In this document: positions 1-10,300 of the stretch, piece after piece
How the letters are laid out: every line of letters starts with the position of its first letter
Position numbering within the stretch: position 1 is the first letter of the stretch
Assembly: GCA_050117315.1 (NCBI GenBank)
Contig: JASFMY010000016.1
Coordinates: 10,466-74,465 of the forward strand
Length of the DNA: 64,000 bases
Reading direction: 5' to 3'
Origin: JANQIV01 sp050117315
Lineage (GTDB): Bacteria; Bacteroidota; Ignavibacteria; Ignavibacteriales; Melioribacteraceae
Made by a program: the position numbers and the translations under genes
Notes under the pieces: model-generated
What the model saw: only the letters and a program-made list of their open reading frames with translations
Told to the model about the DNA's origin: nothing
Databases searched by the model: none

Positions 1-633
1 ATTCCCAAATATGTCGATATTAAAAATGAATTTATTCAGGGGGGTGAGATATTCTTGGCCACATTAGTGGCATCATTTTACACAAAATCTATTCCTCTTT
101 TTTTAGGCTTTTTTACAAATGAGATGTACGTTGGTATTTACGTAGCTGCTGAAAAAATAGTACGATTAGTTGAATCAATAACGGGGATATTGCATGATAC
201 CATTTTCCCGTATTATTCAAAAGAATTTGATAAAAAGAGTATAGATATCGCTCAAAAAATTTCGAATTTCAAAAAGGGTATTTATTTATATTCTTCAGTT
301 ATGTGCCTAACCTTAATTGCATTTTCCAATTACATAGTTCAATTATTTCTTGGATCAGATTTCAATTTAAGTTCACAAATAATACAGGCATTATCGCCTT
401 TAATAATTATAAAGGCAATTGGTCATATCTATTTGCTACAAGTATTGATAAATACAGGTTTTCAAAGAATAGTACTCCAGATTGTAATCTTTGCTGCTAT
501 TATTTCATTGGTAGTAGGAATCGCAGTAATTCCTCATCATTTCATTTGGGGATCGGTTTTAATGGCTCTATTACCTGAGGTCTTTGTTCTTTTTGCTTCT
601 AAATTCATATGTCAAAGGGAAAAATTAATTTGA
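1..633 (+). CDS. Polysaccharide flippase (Wzx/MATE-like), 5' truncated by window edge
   Basis: The frame is open from base 1 with no stop, so this is the C-terminal part of a longer gene. About 210 residues are visible, with several hydrophobic segments and a MYVGIYVAAEKIVRLVES stretch typical of the oligosaccharide flippase/PST family. Such proteins move undecaprenyl-linked glycan units across the inner membrane. The following glycosyltransferase genes support that role. A TTG at 55 is an internal codon and not a convincing start. The last 25 bases overlap the next gene. The substrate cannot be told from the sequence. Confidence 0.8.
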   Translation: MPKYVDIKNEFIQGGEIFLATLVASFYTKSIPLFLGFFTNEMYVGIYVAAEKIVRLVESITGILHDTIFPYYSKEFDKKSIDIAQKISNFKKGIYLYSSVMCLTLIAFSNYIVQLFLGSDFNLSSQIIQALSPLIIIKAIGHIYLLQVLINTGFQRIVLQIVIFAAIISLVVGIAVIPHHFIWGSVLMALLPEVFVLFASKFICQREKLI

Positions 634-1367
634 TCATCAAAAGAATAAAAAATTTTTTCAAACTATCTGTAACTCTATCAAGGATTTTAGGATGTGGTAG
701 ATATAAAATATTATATCTTTTTTTACGAATGAGGTTTGGTTTAATATACTGGAATAAAATTAGAAATAAAATCAAGATTGCAAGAGAGAAGGTTGATGAA
801 GTTGAAAAGTTTGGTGGATGGATAGACATAAATACAGCTTGTGTAATCTATGTGTGTATAAGGATGATAAAGCCAAAGATCGTTATCGAAACGGGTGTTG
901 GACCTGGAATGTCTTCTTCAATAATTCTAAGAGGGATATTTGATAATAGAAATGAAGGAAAACTTTACAGCATAGATTTACCTGCATATGATGCAGAATA
1001 TTATCCGAAAATTAACAAAGACTATAATGTTCATTTTGCTAAGGATGATGGACCGGGTTGGTTGGTGGATGAAAAGTACAAATCTCATTGGGAATTAATT
1101 ATAGGAAACTCAAAAGAAAAGTTACCTGAACTCTTAGAAAAAATTGATATCGTTGATATATTTATGCATGATAGTTTACATACAGATGAACATATTAATT
1201 TTGAGTTGAACCTAGTTTTTTCTAAAATGAATTCTAATTCATTGTATTTATGTGATGATGTTAATGAGTATTGGAGTATAGAATTTATTAGATTTTCAAA
1301 AAGAGAGTTATTAAACTATATGGTTTTTAGAGAAAGATTAGGGATTGGAAAGAAAAGTGGGATATGA
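609..1367 (+). CDS. Class I SAM-dependent methyltransferase-like protein
   Basis: This 252-residue protein has a motif I-like glycine-rich segment ETGVGPGMSSS at about residue 95 and an acidic strand end SIDLP about 30 residues later, as in Methyltransf_24-type class I methyltransferases. The basic N-terminal ~60 residues are not part of that fold. The ATG overlaps the flippase end by 25 bp, and the gene runs into glf by 11 bp, so it is probably translated within the polysaccharide operon. It may methylate a sugar of the exported glycan, which is inference. The final ~15 residues are basic and low in similarity to anything I recognise. Confidence 0.7.
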   Translation: MSKGKINLIIKRIKNFFKLSVTLSRILGCGRYKILYLFLRMRFGLIYWNKIRNKIKIAREKVDEVEKFGGWIDINTACVIYVCIRMIKPKIVIETGVGPGMSSSIILRGIFDNRNEGKLYSIDLPAYDAEYYPKINKDYNVHFAKDDGPGWLVDEKYKSHWELIIGNSKEKLPELLEKIDIVDIFMHDSLHTDEHINFELNLVFSKMNSNSLYLCDDVNEYWSIEFIRFSKRELLNYMVFRERLGIGKKSGI

Positions 1368-2454
1368 TTATTTGGTAGTAGGTGCGGGTTTTGCTGGCTC
1401 GGTTATAGCGGAAAGAATAGCAAGTCAGCTTAACAAAAAAATTTTACTTGTTGAAAAAAGAAATCATATCGGCGGGAATGCATATGATGAATATGACGAA
1501 AACGGAATTTTAATACATAAGTACGGACCGCATATTTTTCATACGAATAGTAAACAAGTATTTGATTACCTTTCCCAATTTACTGAGTGGAGATTTTATG
1601 AACATAAAGTATTGGCCAAGTTAAATAATGAGCTTTATCCGATACCAATAAATAGAATAACTGTTAATAAATTATACAACAAGAATTTCATCAACGATCA
1701 AGAAGTAGTTGAATTTTATGATTCGGTAAAAGAGAAAAGACAGTCTATACTAAACAGTGAAGATATAATTGTAAACCAGGTTGGTTATGATCTTTATGAA
1801 AAATTTTTTAAACATTATACAAAAAAACAATGGGATTTATATCCCTATGAATTGTCGCCGGCTGTATGTGGCAGAATACCCATAAGAACAAATGATGATT
1901 GTCGATATTTTACAGACAAGTATCAATTTATGCCCAAAGATGGTTACACAAAAATGTTTGAAAGGTTGCTCACTCATGAAAATATTGAGATACAATTGAA
2001 TACAGATTATAAGGCAATTGTAGATAATGTGGAATTTGATAAAATGATTTATACTGGTCCAATAGATTATTTTTTTGATTACCAATTCGGAAAACTTCCA
2101 TACAGATCCATTAGGTTTGCATTTGAGAAACATGATATTGATAATTACCAGGAAACTGCAGTAGTAAATTACGTTGACAAAGATATACATTATACAAGAC
2201 TAACAGAATACAAAAAGCTAACTGGACAAACAGCAAATAATACAACTGTTATTTCTAAAGAATATACACAGTTAAAAGGGGAACCGTATTACCCTGTGCC
2301 GAATGATAAAAATAAACCTCTGTATAAAAAATATATAGAACAAGCATGTAAAGTTTCCAACGTAGCTTTTTTGGGGAGGCTTGCAGACTATAAATATTAT
2401 AATATGGATCAGGTAGTTATGATTGCTTTAAAATTAACAACAAAATTATTGTGA
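1357..2454 (+). CDS. glf: UDP-galactopyranose mutase
   Basis: This flavoenzyme interconverts UDP-galactopyranose and UDP-galactofuranose, the donor for Galf-containing glycans. The N-terminus reads YDYLVVGAGFAGS, the Rossmann FAD-binding GxGxxG. It is followed by the hallmark GGNAYDEYDENGILIHKYG and GPHIFHT segments and a C-terminal LGRLADYKYYNMDQV motif that closes the FAD site. A GTG at 1357 gives the usual family N-terminus and has GGAAAG just upstream. A TTG at 1345 would add four residues. Its length of about 365 residues is normal for the bacterial enzyme. It overlaps the previous gene by 11 bp and shares one base with the next. Confidence 0.95.
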   Translation: MGYDYLVVGAGFAGSVIAERIASQLNKKILLVEKRNHIGGNAYDEYDENGILIHKYGPHIFHTNSKQVFDYLSQFTEWRFYEHKVLAKLNNELYPIPINRITVNKLYNKNFINDQEVVEFYDSVKEKRQSILNSEDIIVNQVGYDLYEKFFKHYTKKQWDLYPYELSPAVCGRIPIRTNDDCRYFTDKYQFMPKDGYTKMFERLLTHENIEIQLNTDYKAIVDNVEFDKMIYTGPIDYFFDYQFGKLPYRSIRFAFEKHDIDNYQETAVVNYVDKDIHYTRLTEYKKLTGQTANNTTVISKEYTQLKGEPYYPVPNDKNKPLYKKYIEQACKVSNVAFLGRLADYKYYNMDQVVMIALKLTTKLL

Positions 2455-3671
2455 TGAAAACAGACATTTTATTTACAAACATTTCTGGAATGCCTTCAGA
2501 AAATTCTGGGGGACCAAATAAGATAATTTTTTCCATTATTGGGCATCTATCTGATTTGAACGTTAGTTACTGTTCTAAGCAAAATTTTATTATATACAAT
2601 GCAAAAAAAACAATATTAAATAAAGATGGTATATTGAATGCATATAAAGCCAAAATAGGCCGCGATTTTTATTTAAAGTCGGCTTTATATAGGAAAGCCG
2701 TAACGAGTCCTTTCTATTTAAGATATTATTTTAGGAACTTACAAAAGAGTTTTCATAAGAATTCTAGAGTTCTCAGCTATGAGCTTTTGCATTCTCATGA
2801 TCCCATAAGTATGTTTTATTTTGCTGAAAAGAGTAAGAAAAAGAAAATTTTAACCATACATAGTAAGGGTAGTTTTTTTGACGATTTTATAGACTTTTGC
2901 CCTAATGCTTCAAGACGATTAGACAATGAGCTTAATAAACTTTCCGAAATGGAAACTATCTCTTTTCATAAAGCAGATATAGTTACATTTCCAAGTGAAG
3001 CTGCAAAATTATTATTCCTTGAGTCCAAAAATTTAGAAGATAACTATAAGATTAAAATTGTCTATAACGGTGTTGACCTTAAAAAAATAAATGCTGTAAA
3101 TGTTCGTAAATCAGCTGTGGAAGAGATCACTGGCCTAAAGGAGTACGAAATGTTTATTTTCAACGTGGCTCAACACGTAAAGTCAAAAAGAATCGAAGTC
3201 CTCATTGACATAGTTAAAAAACTGAATGAAGCTCTTAGGAAAAAAGTGATTCTTATTAATGTCGGCAAAGGAGCCTATACCCATAAGTATTTTGAACAAA
3301 TAAAGAAAAACAATTTGCATGATAGAGTATTTATTATACCGAGTCTGCCAAATAATGAAATTATAAACCTTATGAAAATCTGCGATTATTTTATAATGCC
3401 CTCAGAAAGAGTAGTGTTTGATTTGGTTATACTTGAGGCCTTAGCATGCGGTGCTACTGTTATAGCAAGTAATAATGGCGGAAATAAGGAAGCAATTACA
3501 AATGGATATAATGGCTATTTAATAAATGAATTTTCCGTAGATAGAGTCATTGAAATAATTAAGAATAAGAAAAAAGAAGTTACCTTAAATGCTGTTGAAT
3601 CAGTAAAAAGGTTTTCTATGGAAAATATGGTCGCAGGTTATAAGAATATTTATGATAACATAATTGACTAA
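2454..3671 (+). CDS. Glycosyltransferase family 4 (GT-B) protein
   Basis: A GT-B fold glycosyltransferase of about 405 residues. An N-terminal acceptor half is followed by a nucleotide-sugar half carrying the GT4 EX7E-type segment SERVVFDLVILEALACG and the NNGGNKEAI loop near residue 340. The glf stop TGA and this ATG share the A at 2454, so translation is probably coupled. A GTG at 2451 is a less likely start. The protein probably adds one sugar to the lipid-linked repeat unit. Donor and acceptor cannot be predicted from sequence alone. Confidence 0.85.
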   Translation: MKTDILFTNISGMPSENSGGPNKIIFSIIGHLSDLNVSYCSKQNFIIYNAKKTILNKDGILNAYKAKIGRDFYLKSALYRKAVTSPFYLRYYFRNLQKSFHKNSRVLSYELLHSHDPISMFYFAEKSKKKKILTIHSKGSFFDDFIDFCPNASRRLDNELNKLSEMETISFHKADIVTFPSEAAKLLFLESKNLEDNYKIKIVYNGVDLKKINAVNVRKSAVEEITGLKEYEMFIFNVAQHVKSKRIEVLIDIVKKLNEALRKKVILINVGKGAYTHKYFEQIKKNNLHDRVFIIPSLPNNEIINLMKICDYFIMPSERVVFDLVILEALACGATVIASNNGGNKEAITNGYNGYLINEFSVDRVIEIIKNKKKEVTLNAVESVKRFSMENMVAGYKNIYDNIID

Positions 3672-3729
3672 AATTAAGACTCTTAATATCTCAGTGATTT
3701 GGAATAATGCTAAATAGTGGAGAGCGTTT

Positions 3730-4884
3730 TTGAAGGAACTAAATTTTGAGCATGAAAAAAAAATTTGTCACGTTGATCCTTTCCTGTCTGCTAAAGCTGA
3801 TGGAATATACAGCCATATAAAATCATTGATTCAAAATGTTAATCCAACATTTAAACATATTATAATTTTTGGTGGTTTTATAGATGCAAAAAGGAGTTTG
3901 GAGGAACTGGGAGTAAAATCATATTTTGTCCCAGAACTTGAAAAAAAAATTTCCTTTTCAGTACTTTTTAAGCTTCTAAACATTTTAAGAAAAGAAAACG
4001 TTGATATTATTCATGCTCATGCGCTTAAGTCATATATATTATGCGGGATAATAAATATCTTTTTAAGAAAAAAAATGATTTATAATGATCACGGAGTATT
4101 TATTGACAGTGAGTATCACAATCGTTTAGGGAAATCTTTACTTTTAATTCTGCACAGAATAATTAATTCGTCAGGCAGTGTTGATGCTTTCATAACCCCT
4201 TCCAAGTATTGCAAAAAAAGATTACTGACTTATACTAATTTTTCTACAAAAATTAAGGTATATAGTAACGGAACCGAACTTCTTCCAGAGAATAATTGTG
4301 ATAATGAGTTGATGAGAAAGATAAATAGGCTAAAAGAGAAAAATATAATTATTGGTATTGTGGGTAGGATTGCTGAAGAAAAAAGAATAGATAGAAATTT
4401 GATGATTATAAACAGACTTATAAAAAAGGGTTACATGGTACACGCCTTTATTTTGGGAGATGGGCCGCTTTGGGATGTCATTGATAGACTCATTTTAGAT
4501 TTGAGAATAGAAAAAGACGTTAGCTTATTAGGATACGTTAAGAATGCAAAAGCATATTTCCCATCTTTTGATTTTATTCTGCTAACTTCTGATAGAGAAG
4601 GAATGCCGCTGATAGTTTGGGAAGCAATGGCACAAGCAGTTCCAATTATCTCTACTGATGTAGGTGGTATTAGAGAAATTATTGAAGCCAATAATTGTGG
4701 TTTGATTTTTAGTAGGGAAAGTATAAATGATGGCGTTAATCTATGTGAGAAACTGATTAATGATCCGGGATTGAGAAAAGAATTAGGCAAAAATGGGAAA
4801 AATGCAATAGAAAAAAAATATAGCATGGATAACTTTAAAAGTTTTTTTAATAGATTATACTTTTCACTTATCAATGCAGACTAA
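3730..4884 (+). CDS. Glycosyltransferase family 4 (GT-B) protein
   Basis: A 384-residue GT4-type enzyme. The C-terminal half has VGRIAEEKRIDRN, FILGDGPLWD and the EX7E-containing SDREGMPLIVWEAMAQAVP followed by DVGGIREII, all standard donor-site elements. The N-terminal HAHALKSYI segment fits the acceptor-domain region. The start is a TTG with GGAG about 7 bases upstream at 3719-3722, and no ATG lies near the family N-terminus. It follows the previous gene after 58 bp and overlaps the next by 11 bp. The sugar specificity is unknown. Confidence 0.85.
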   Translation: MKELNFEHEKKICHVDPFLSAKADGIYSHIKSLIQNVNPTFKHIIIFGGFIDAKRSLEELGVKSYFVPELEKKISFSVLFKLLNILRKENVDIIHAHALKSYILCGIINIFLRKKMIYNDHGVFIDSEYHNRLGKSLLLILHRIINSSGSVDAFITPSKYCKKRLLTYTNFSTKIKVYSNGTELLPENNCDNELMRKINRLKEKNIIIGIVGRIAEEKRIDRNLMIINRLIKKGYMVHAFILGDGPLWDVIDRLILDLRIEKDVSLLGYVKNAKAYFPSFDFILLTSDREGMPLIVWEAMAQAVPIISTDVGGIREIIEANNCGLIFSRESINDGVNLCEKLINDPGLRKELGKNGKNAIEKKYSMDNFKSFFNRLYFSLINAD

Positions 4885-5968
4885 AACAAACATATTAATA
4901 ATTTCTCCTGATTTTAACATTAGTTGCGGTGTATCCCGACACGTTTTTTTACTATTAAAAGAATTAAAAAAAAATAGTAATTATAATCTTTTCTTCATTA
5001 CAAATGGTGGAGACAATACCATTTGTATTAAAAATTTAGGGATAGATACCACAATTTTTCCATTCCCAAAGGACCGGTATAGTTTAGGAAGAGTTTTTTC
5101 TTTTTTCTTTTTTCTATTAAAATTTTGTAGAAAGCATCACATTCATATAATTCATACACATCATAGATTCCCCGAGTTAGTTTCTTGGTTTATAAGTAAA
5201 TTTTGTAAATTGAAAACCATAACGACTGTTCACAGTATTGTAGAAGGATACAGAAGTTTTAGTTTTCGGTCCTCAAAAATAATTTGTGTTAGTAATTATG
5301 TAAAGAACAATTTATGTGATAAGTTTTGTGTCGACCCTTCTAGAATAGTAGTTCTGTATAATTTTATAGATGAACTCGAAAATCAAAAAGAATGTAATGC
5401 AGACTCTTTGAAGAAAGAACTCGGGTTGGATGAAGAAGCGATAATTTTATTGTATGTAGGGAGAATTAATAAAATAAAAGGAATAGATATTCTGATTGAG
5501 GCATTTAAGAACGTTTCTCAAAAGATATTTAGACTTGTTCTTGTTCTGGTTGGAGAACTGTTTCCTGAAGAAATAAGTGTAGAAACATTAAAGCAAGAAA
5601 GGATTATTTTACTCCCGCCTTCTTTAGATATACGTAAGTACTATAATCTTAGTAACATGGTAGTCTTACCGTCAAGGCGTGAACCGCTAGGGCTAGCTAT
5701 GCTTGAAGCCGGAGCGATGTGTAAACCCTTTATTGGAAGCAATACAGGAGGAATTTCCGAATTCATAGAAAATGGAGTGAATGGGATTTTGGTAGAACAT
5801 GAGAACCCAAATGATTTAGCCGAAGCTATCGAAAGGGCAATAAGAGATAAAGAACTATCCGAAAATATTGCGCATAATTTAAAAGTGAAGGTAAGGGATG
5901 AATGCAATGCAAGAAATTATATGGAAAAATTGATTTCAATATATAAAGAATTATTGTGGGAAAATTAA
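4874..5968 (+). CDS. Glycosyltransferase family 4 (GT-B) protein
   Basis: A 364-residue GT4 enzyme. Visible elements are an N-terminal glycine-poor loop after LIISPDFNISCGVSRHV, the acceptor-domain IHTHHRFPELV, the donor-domain VGRINKIKGIDILIEAF, and the catalytic-site segment SRREPLGLAMLEAGAM followed by NTGGISEFI. It overlaps the preceding GT4 gene by 11 bp and shares a base with the next ATG, which marks a tightly packed polysaccharide operon. This is the third consecutive GT4 gene, consistent with a repeat unit of several sugars. Donor and linkage cannot be inferred. Confidence 0.85.
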   Translation: MQTKTNILIISPDFNISCGVSRHVFLLLKELKKNSNYNLFFITNGGDNTICIKNLGIDTTIFPFPKDRYSLGRVFSFFFFLLKFCRKHHIHIIHTHHRFPELVSWFISKFCKLKTITTVHSIVEGYRSFSFRSSKIICVSNYVKNNLCDKFCVDPSRIVVLYNFIDELENQKECNADSLKKELGLDEEAIILLYVGRINKIKGIDILIEAFKNVSQKIFRLVLVLVGELFPEEISVETLKQERIILLPPSLDIRKYYNLSNMVVLPSRREPLGLAMLEAGAMCKPFIGSNTGGISEFIENGVNGILVEHENPNDLAEAIERAIRDKELSENIAHNLKVKVRDECNARNYMEKLISIYKELLWEN

Positions 5969-6699
5969 TGATGATATTCGATAAAATGATATATAGAAAA
6001 GAAGATCTTTTCAATAGAATAATAGAAAGTATAAAGAATAGTAGAGGAGACATCTATACTTATTTAAATTTTCACGGATTTAATGAATTCTATGTGAATG
6101 AAAATTATCGCAAATTAATGTTAAGTGATATTAATTTTTATTCATCAGATATGGGGATGTTTTTTTTGCTAAGGACGATCTTTGGAGTCAAGGCTGAAAA
6201 ATTTAATGGGAGCGATTTTAATTGTGAGATAGTTAATTATATTTATTCAAATAAGAAAAAAATATTTTTTATAGGGGGGAATTTCTCTCAACTAGATTTA
6301 GGAAAAATCAAGGGCGTACTAGGAGGTTACCAAAATGGATTCTTTAGCGTCGAGGAAAACTATAAAATTTTAGAAACTATAATTCATTCGAAAAGTGATA
6401 TAGTTCTAATTGGGATGGGTATACCTAAACAAGAATACTTTGCCGATTTTCTAATAAGAAACGGACTGCAAATACCTGTTATTTGCGTGGGGAATTTTTT
6501 AGAATTTTATTTAGAAACAATAAAACGGGCTCCTAAATTTTTAAGAAACAGTGGGCTGGAGTGGTGCTTTCGTTTATTTATAGAACCGAGACGGCTTTGG
6601 AGAAGGTATATAATAGGGATACCAAAATTCATTATATCCATTTTATATTTAAGAATCAGCCTTTTTTTCAGAGCATCTGCTCAACATCAAGATCATTAA
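5968..6699 (+). CDS. WecG/TagA/CpsF family glycosyltransferase (GT26)
   Basis: About 243 residues, the usual length for GT26. The signature VLIGMGIPKQEYFADF (GxPxQE) sits in the middle. The C-terminus GLEWCFRLFIEPRRLWRRY is the family's membrane-associating tail. These enzymes transfer ManNAcA, ManNAc or glucose to lipid-linked acceptors at an early step of glycan assembly. TAATG joins it to the previous gene, which favours the ATG at 5968 over the GTG at 5956. It is the last + strand gene of the cluster and converges with the methyltransferase at 6713. Confidence 0.9.
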   Translation: MMIFDKMIYRKEDLFNRIIESIKNSRGDIYTYLNFHGFNEFYVNENYRKLMLSDINFYSSDMGMFFLLRTIFGVKAEKFNGSDFNCEIVNYIYSNKKKIFFIGGNFSQLDLGKIKGVLGGYQNGFFSVEENYKILETIIHSKSDIVLIGMGIPKQEYFADFLIRNGLQIPVICVGNFLEFYLETIKRAPKFLRNSGLEWCFRLFIEPRRLWRRYIIGIPKFIISILYLRISLFFRASAQHQDH

Positions 6700-6712
6700 T
6701 GGGATTATAGAA

Positions 6713-7354
6713 CTATTTGTTCCTCCATAAACATATTGATTTTCCCATTATATCTTCTGCCGAGTTTTGGGAGGTATCTAAAAATTCCAGAATAGGTATG
6801 TCAAAATTGAAAGGCGGGAGAAATAGATTTATCGGCCTAAACTTGCCTGTAGGAATGTCAGTATTTTCAGTTATCTTTTTATACGTTGTTAACAAAACAT
6901 AATTTATACTACTGTTTCTAATGTTTTTTATTGTTTCCAAAATATCTTTGTTAGAAAGATGGATAAATAAGTCTCGGCAAATTAATAAATCCGCCTCCGG
7001 TAATTTGTCTTTTCTTATATCGATTGAGAAAAAATTGATGTTTTTACAACCGTATTTTTTTTGATTGTTCTTGATCAATGATTTTACGATGTCTCCACCT
7101 TTGTAATCGATGCCATGTACATTAATTTGTTTGAACCAGAAGAAATCACCGCAAGGGATATCCAGAATTTTTTTTATATTATAATTTTTAATGATTTTTT
7201 GAAGTTCTTCTATTAAATTATGAGTGTTTTTTAAATTTGATCCGGGCCCAGATTTTGTCGTTGTATCGCCCCACACGTTTAGTTTATAGATTCGATAAAA
7301 AATTAATTTTGACGGAAGAATACGTAAGACAAATTTCTTTATTATTGTTATCAT
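6713..7354 (-). CDS. Class I SAM-dependent methyltransferase
   Basis: A 213-residue protein with motif I ILDIPCGDFFWFKQI, in which DxPCGD replaces the more common DxGCGxG. It has an acidic residue after the second strand (IDYKGGDIV) and a post-motif LICRDLFIHLS. This pattern is typical of small orphan methyltransferases next to polysaccharide clusters. It lies on the opposite strand to the cluster, with only 13 bp between the convergent stops. It may methylate a glycan or small molecule, and the target is unknown. The N-terminal 30 residues are hydrophobic and basic. Confidence 0.75.
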   Translation of the reverse strand: MITIIKKFVLRILPSKLIFYRIYKLNVWGDTTTKSGPGSNLKNTHNLIEELQKIIKNYNIKKILDIPCGDFFWFKQINVHGIDYKGGDIVKSLIKNNQKKYGCKNINFFSIDIRKDKLPEADLLICRDLFIHLSNKDILETIKNIRNSSINYVLLTTYKKITENTDIPTGKFRPINLFLPPFNFDIPILEFLDTSQNSAEDIMGKSICLWRNK

Positions 7355-7391
7355 ATAATTATGTTTCTATAATTTTAGCGATGAGTAATCT

Positions 7392-10300
7392 ATGAATAAT
7401 AAATTATTAGTTATTCTTGCTTTTTTTTTATTATTAAATATAGTTTATCCTCAGATTATAAGCCAAAATGTTATTTATGAAGGGAAAAAGTTAGAAGCCC
7501 TAGTTCTTTTCCCAAAAGAAAACTATACTATAGATTCTACCGGATTAAAAGAAGTAAATTTTTTGAATTATTCTGGAGTTAATGAAGCCGGCTCACCCGT
7601 GCTCCCTTATAAATACTTGTTTGTTGCAATTCCGCCTGGTTCTCAGATTATAAGTATATCATTTCAAGAAAAAGAAAGTAGTATTATAGATGGAGTTGTC
7701 CCTAGTGCTAATCCTCTTATTGTAGCTGCATCGGATTCTACAACTAAAACCGTTAAACAAAAGATTTCAAGTAAATATTCTACGTTTAAGATGTATCCTG
7801 CCAAGGAATTTGAAATCCTACAATACATTTGGCTAAGAGGGATATATACTGCCGTCATAAAATGCAATACGCACCGTTATAACTTTGACAATAGACAGAT
7901 TATTATTACTAAGCAGGCCAAACTAAATTTGGCAGTGTCAAAGGCTTGGTCAAAAGATTATAAGAAAACGTTGCCAAGTTATGTAAATGAAATTAAAGAT
8001 TGCTATATCAATCTGGAGAATATTTCAGATGCTTATGATCCTAATCATCAATACACAAAACTGTTGAACGGATCTGATTGGATAGATTACGATGTTGAAT
8101 ATGTAAAACTAGGAATAGGGCAAGACGGGATTTTTAGAATCAATTATGATGAGCTGGAACTCTACGGCCTGAGCCCTTCTGCAATAGACCCTAAGAAGAT
8201 AAAAATATTCGGGAAAGGAAAAGAACTGCCTCTATTTGTTTATGGTGAAGAAGATGGTGTGTTTGACTCACAAGATTATATTGAGTTTTATGCACAAAAA
8301 AATTATGAAGAAGACGATTATAAAACTATTGTTGCCGAAGGGGAAGACTATATTAATTACTTAAGTCGTTATACTGATACTACATTTGTCTTTTTGGTAT
8401 GGGAAGGCGATGACGGGAAAAGAGTAGAAAATATCTCAACTTTTGAATCAGCACTGCTTGATACTATCAACTACTATAGTTGTAAGCTACATCTTGAAGA
8501 AGACGAAAGAATATGGTACTACGGAGCTGAAGATCCGCGAACCAACCTTCCTTATTGGCAGGAACATAAAATTTGGACATGGTTGGTAATGGGGGCAAGC
8601 GGTAACAAACAAATTAAGTTTAATGCCGATAGCCCAATCCCAAATTCAGATGTAGAAGTTAGTGTTAGAGTAATTAGTAATGCTGCAGATGTGATAACCA
8701 ACGCACATAGACTTGGCCTGAGTTTGAACAATAATACAGTTTCAGATACAAGTAATTTTAATTATTATGAAACGGTTAACTTTTCTGCAAGTTATCCGGC
8801 CGATCAATTGATTGAAGGAGAAAACGTTGTCAGAGTTTTTGGGTTAACATCAAGTGCAAGTTTTCACCAGTCTCTAATTGACTGGGTGGATGTTAGTTAT
8901 TTAAGGAAAAATAATGCGATTAATGATTCCTTATATTTCGAACTTCCAATAAACATTATTGAATCAGGCAAAAAAATTATAACTATACAAAACATAACGG
9001 CCAACGAGAATGATATCATACTTTACCGTGTCTTGCCTGACACACAAAAAGTAACAGCGTACGAGCTCAAAGACGGAACACTATATTTCTCAGATAATAT
9101 AGAAACTAATACTGCTTACACACTTACAACTACATCTAACGCTCTAAAGCCAGTTTTTTGCTACGAAAAGAAATTTAAAAATTTAAGTTCTTCGAAACAT
9201 AGTGCCTCTTACATTTTAATTACCGGCAGTAAACTTTTGGTGGCTGCTTCAGAATACCTTAATTGGGTAATAGAAAACTATGATGTTAAAGGGAAACTTG
9301 TTTTAACCGAGGATATTTATGATGAATTTTCTTTTGGTGAGATAGCTCCTGAGGCAATAAAAGATTTTTTGATAACTGCATATAATAACTGGTCAGGCGA
9401 TAAACCAGAATACTTGTTTCTAGTTGGTGAAGCCAATTATGATTTTAAGGATAAACTTACTTCAGCACCAGAACCACCAAAAGAGAACATAGTGCCCTCA
9501 TACGGCATGCCGGTAAGTGATACATGGTATACTGTTTGGGACGAATCCGAAATTTCGCAAATGAAAGTTGGGCGATTGACTGCCGAATCTACCGATGAAG
9601 TGTATCGTTATCTTCAAAAAATGCAATTGTATGCTCTAAGGGATTATGACTATTGGAATAAACAATTCCTTTTTTTTAGTGGTGGGGATACTGACAATGA
9701 ATCGGAGTTAAAATCACTCTATAATACTAATCAATACATTTTGGAACAGTACATAGAGATACCTCCGATTGGAGGCAAAGGCAACCATTTTTATAAAACG
9801 TCAACGTCAAATTTTGGCGACTATGATGATAGTTATATAAGTAATGCAATTCAGGAGGGCGGATTATTTATTTCTTATTTAGGGCATAGCGGTACCCAGA
9901 CTTGGGATAATGGTATTACAACGGTTGCCGATCTTCAAAATTTTTATACAGATAGATTTTCGCTGATTACCGATTTTGGATGCTCCACCGGTAAATTCGC
10001 AGAACCCGACGTTGATTCTTTCTCCGAGGAATTTGTTCAAAGGGATGAAGATGGTATTGGAATTAATTATTGTGGAAATTCCAGTTTAGGATTTCTATCA
10101 ACGTCGTTACAATACCCAAAATTGTTCTATAACCGTTTGATTTCTGACTCTAGTACTACTGTTGGTGCAGCACACCTGAATGCAAAGATAGAGCTGTTTG
10201 AAAAATTTGGTCTAACAAATGTTGCTAAGGTTTTTAATTACTGTAATACTTTGTTTGGTGATCCCATAATTAAAATTAAATTACCGCCACTGCCGAATTT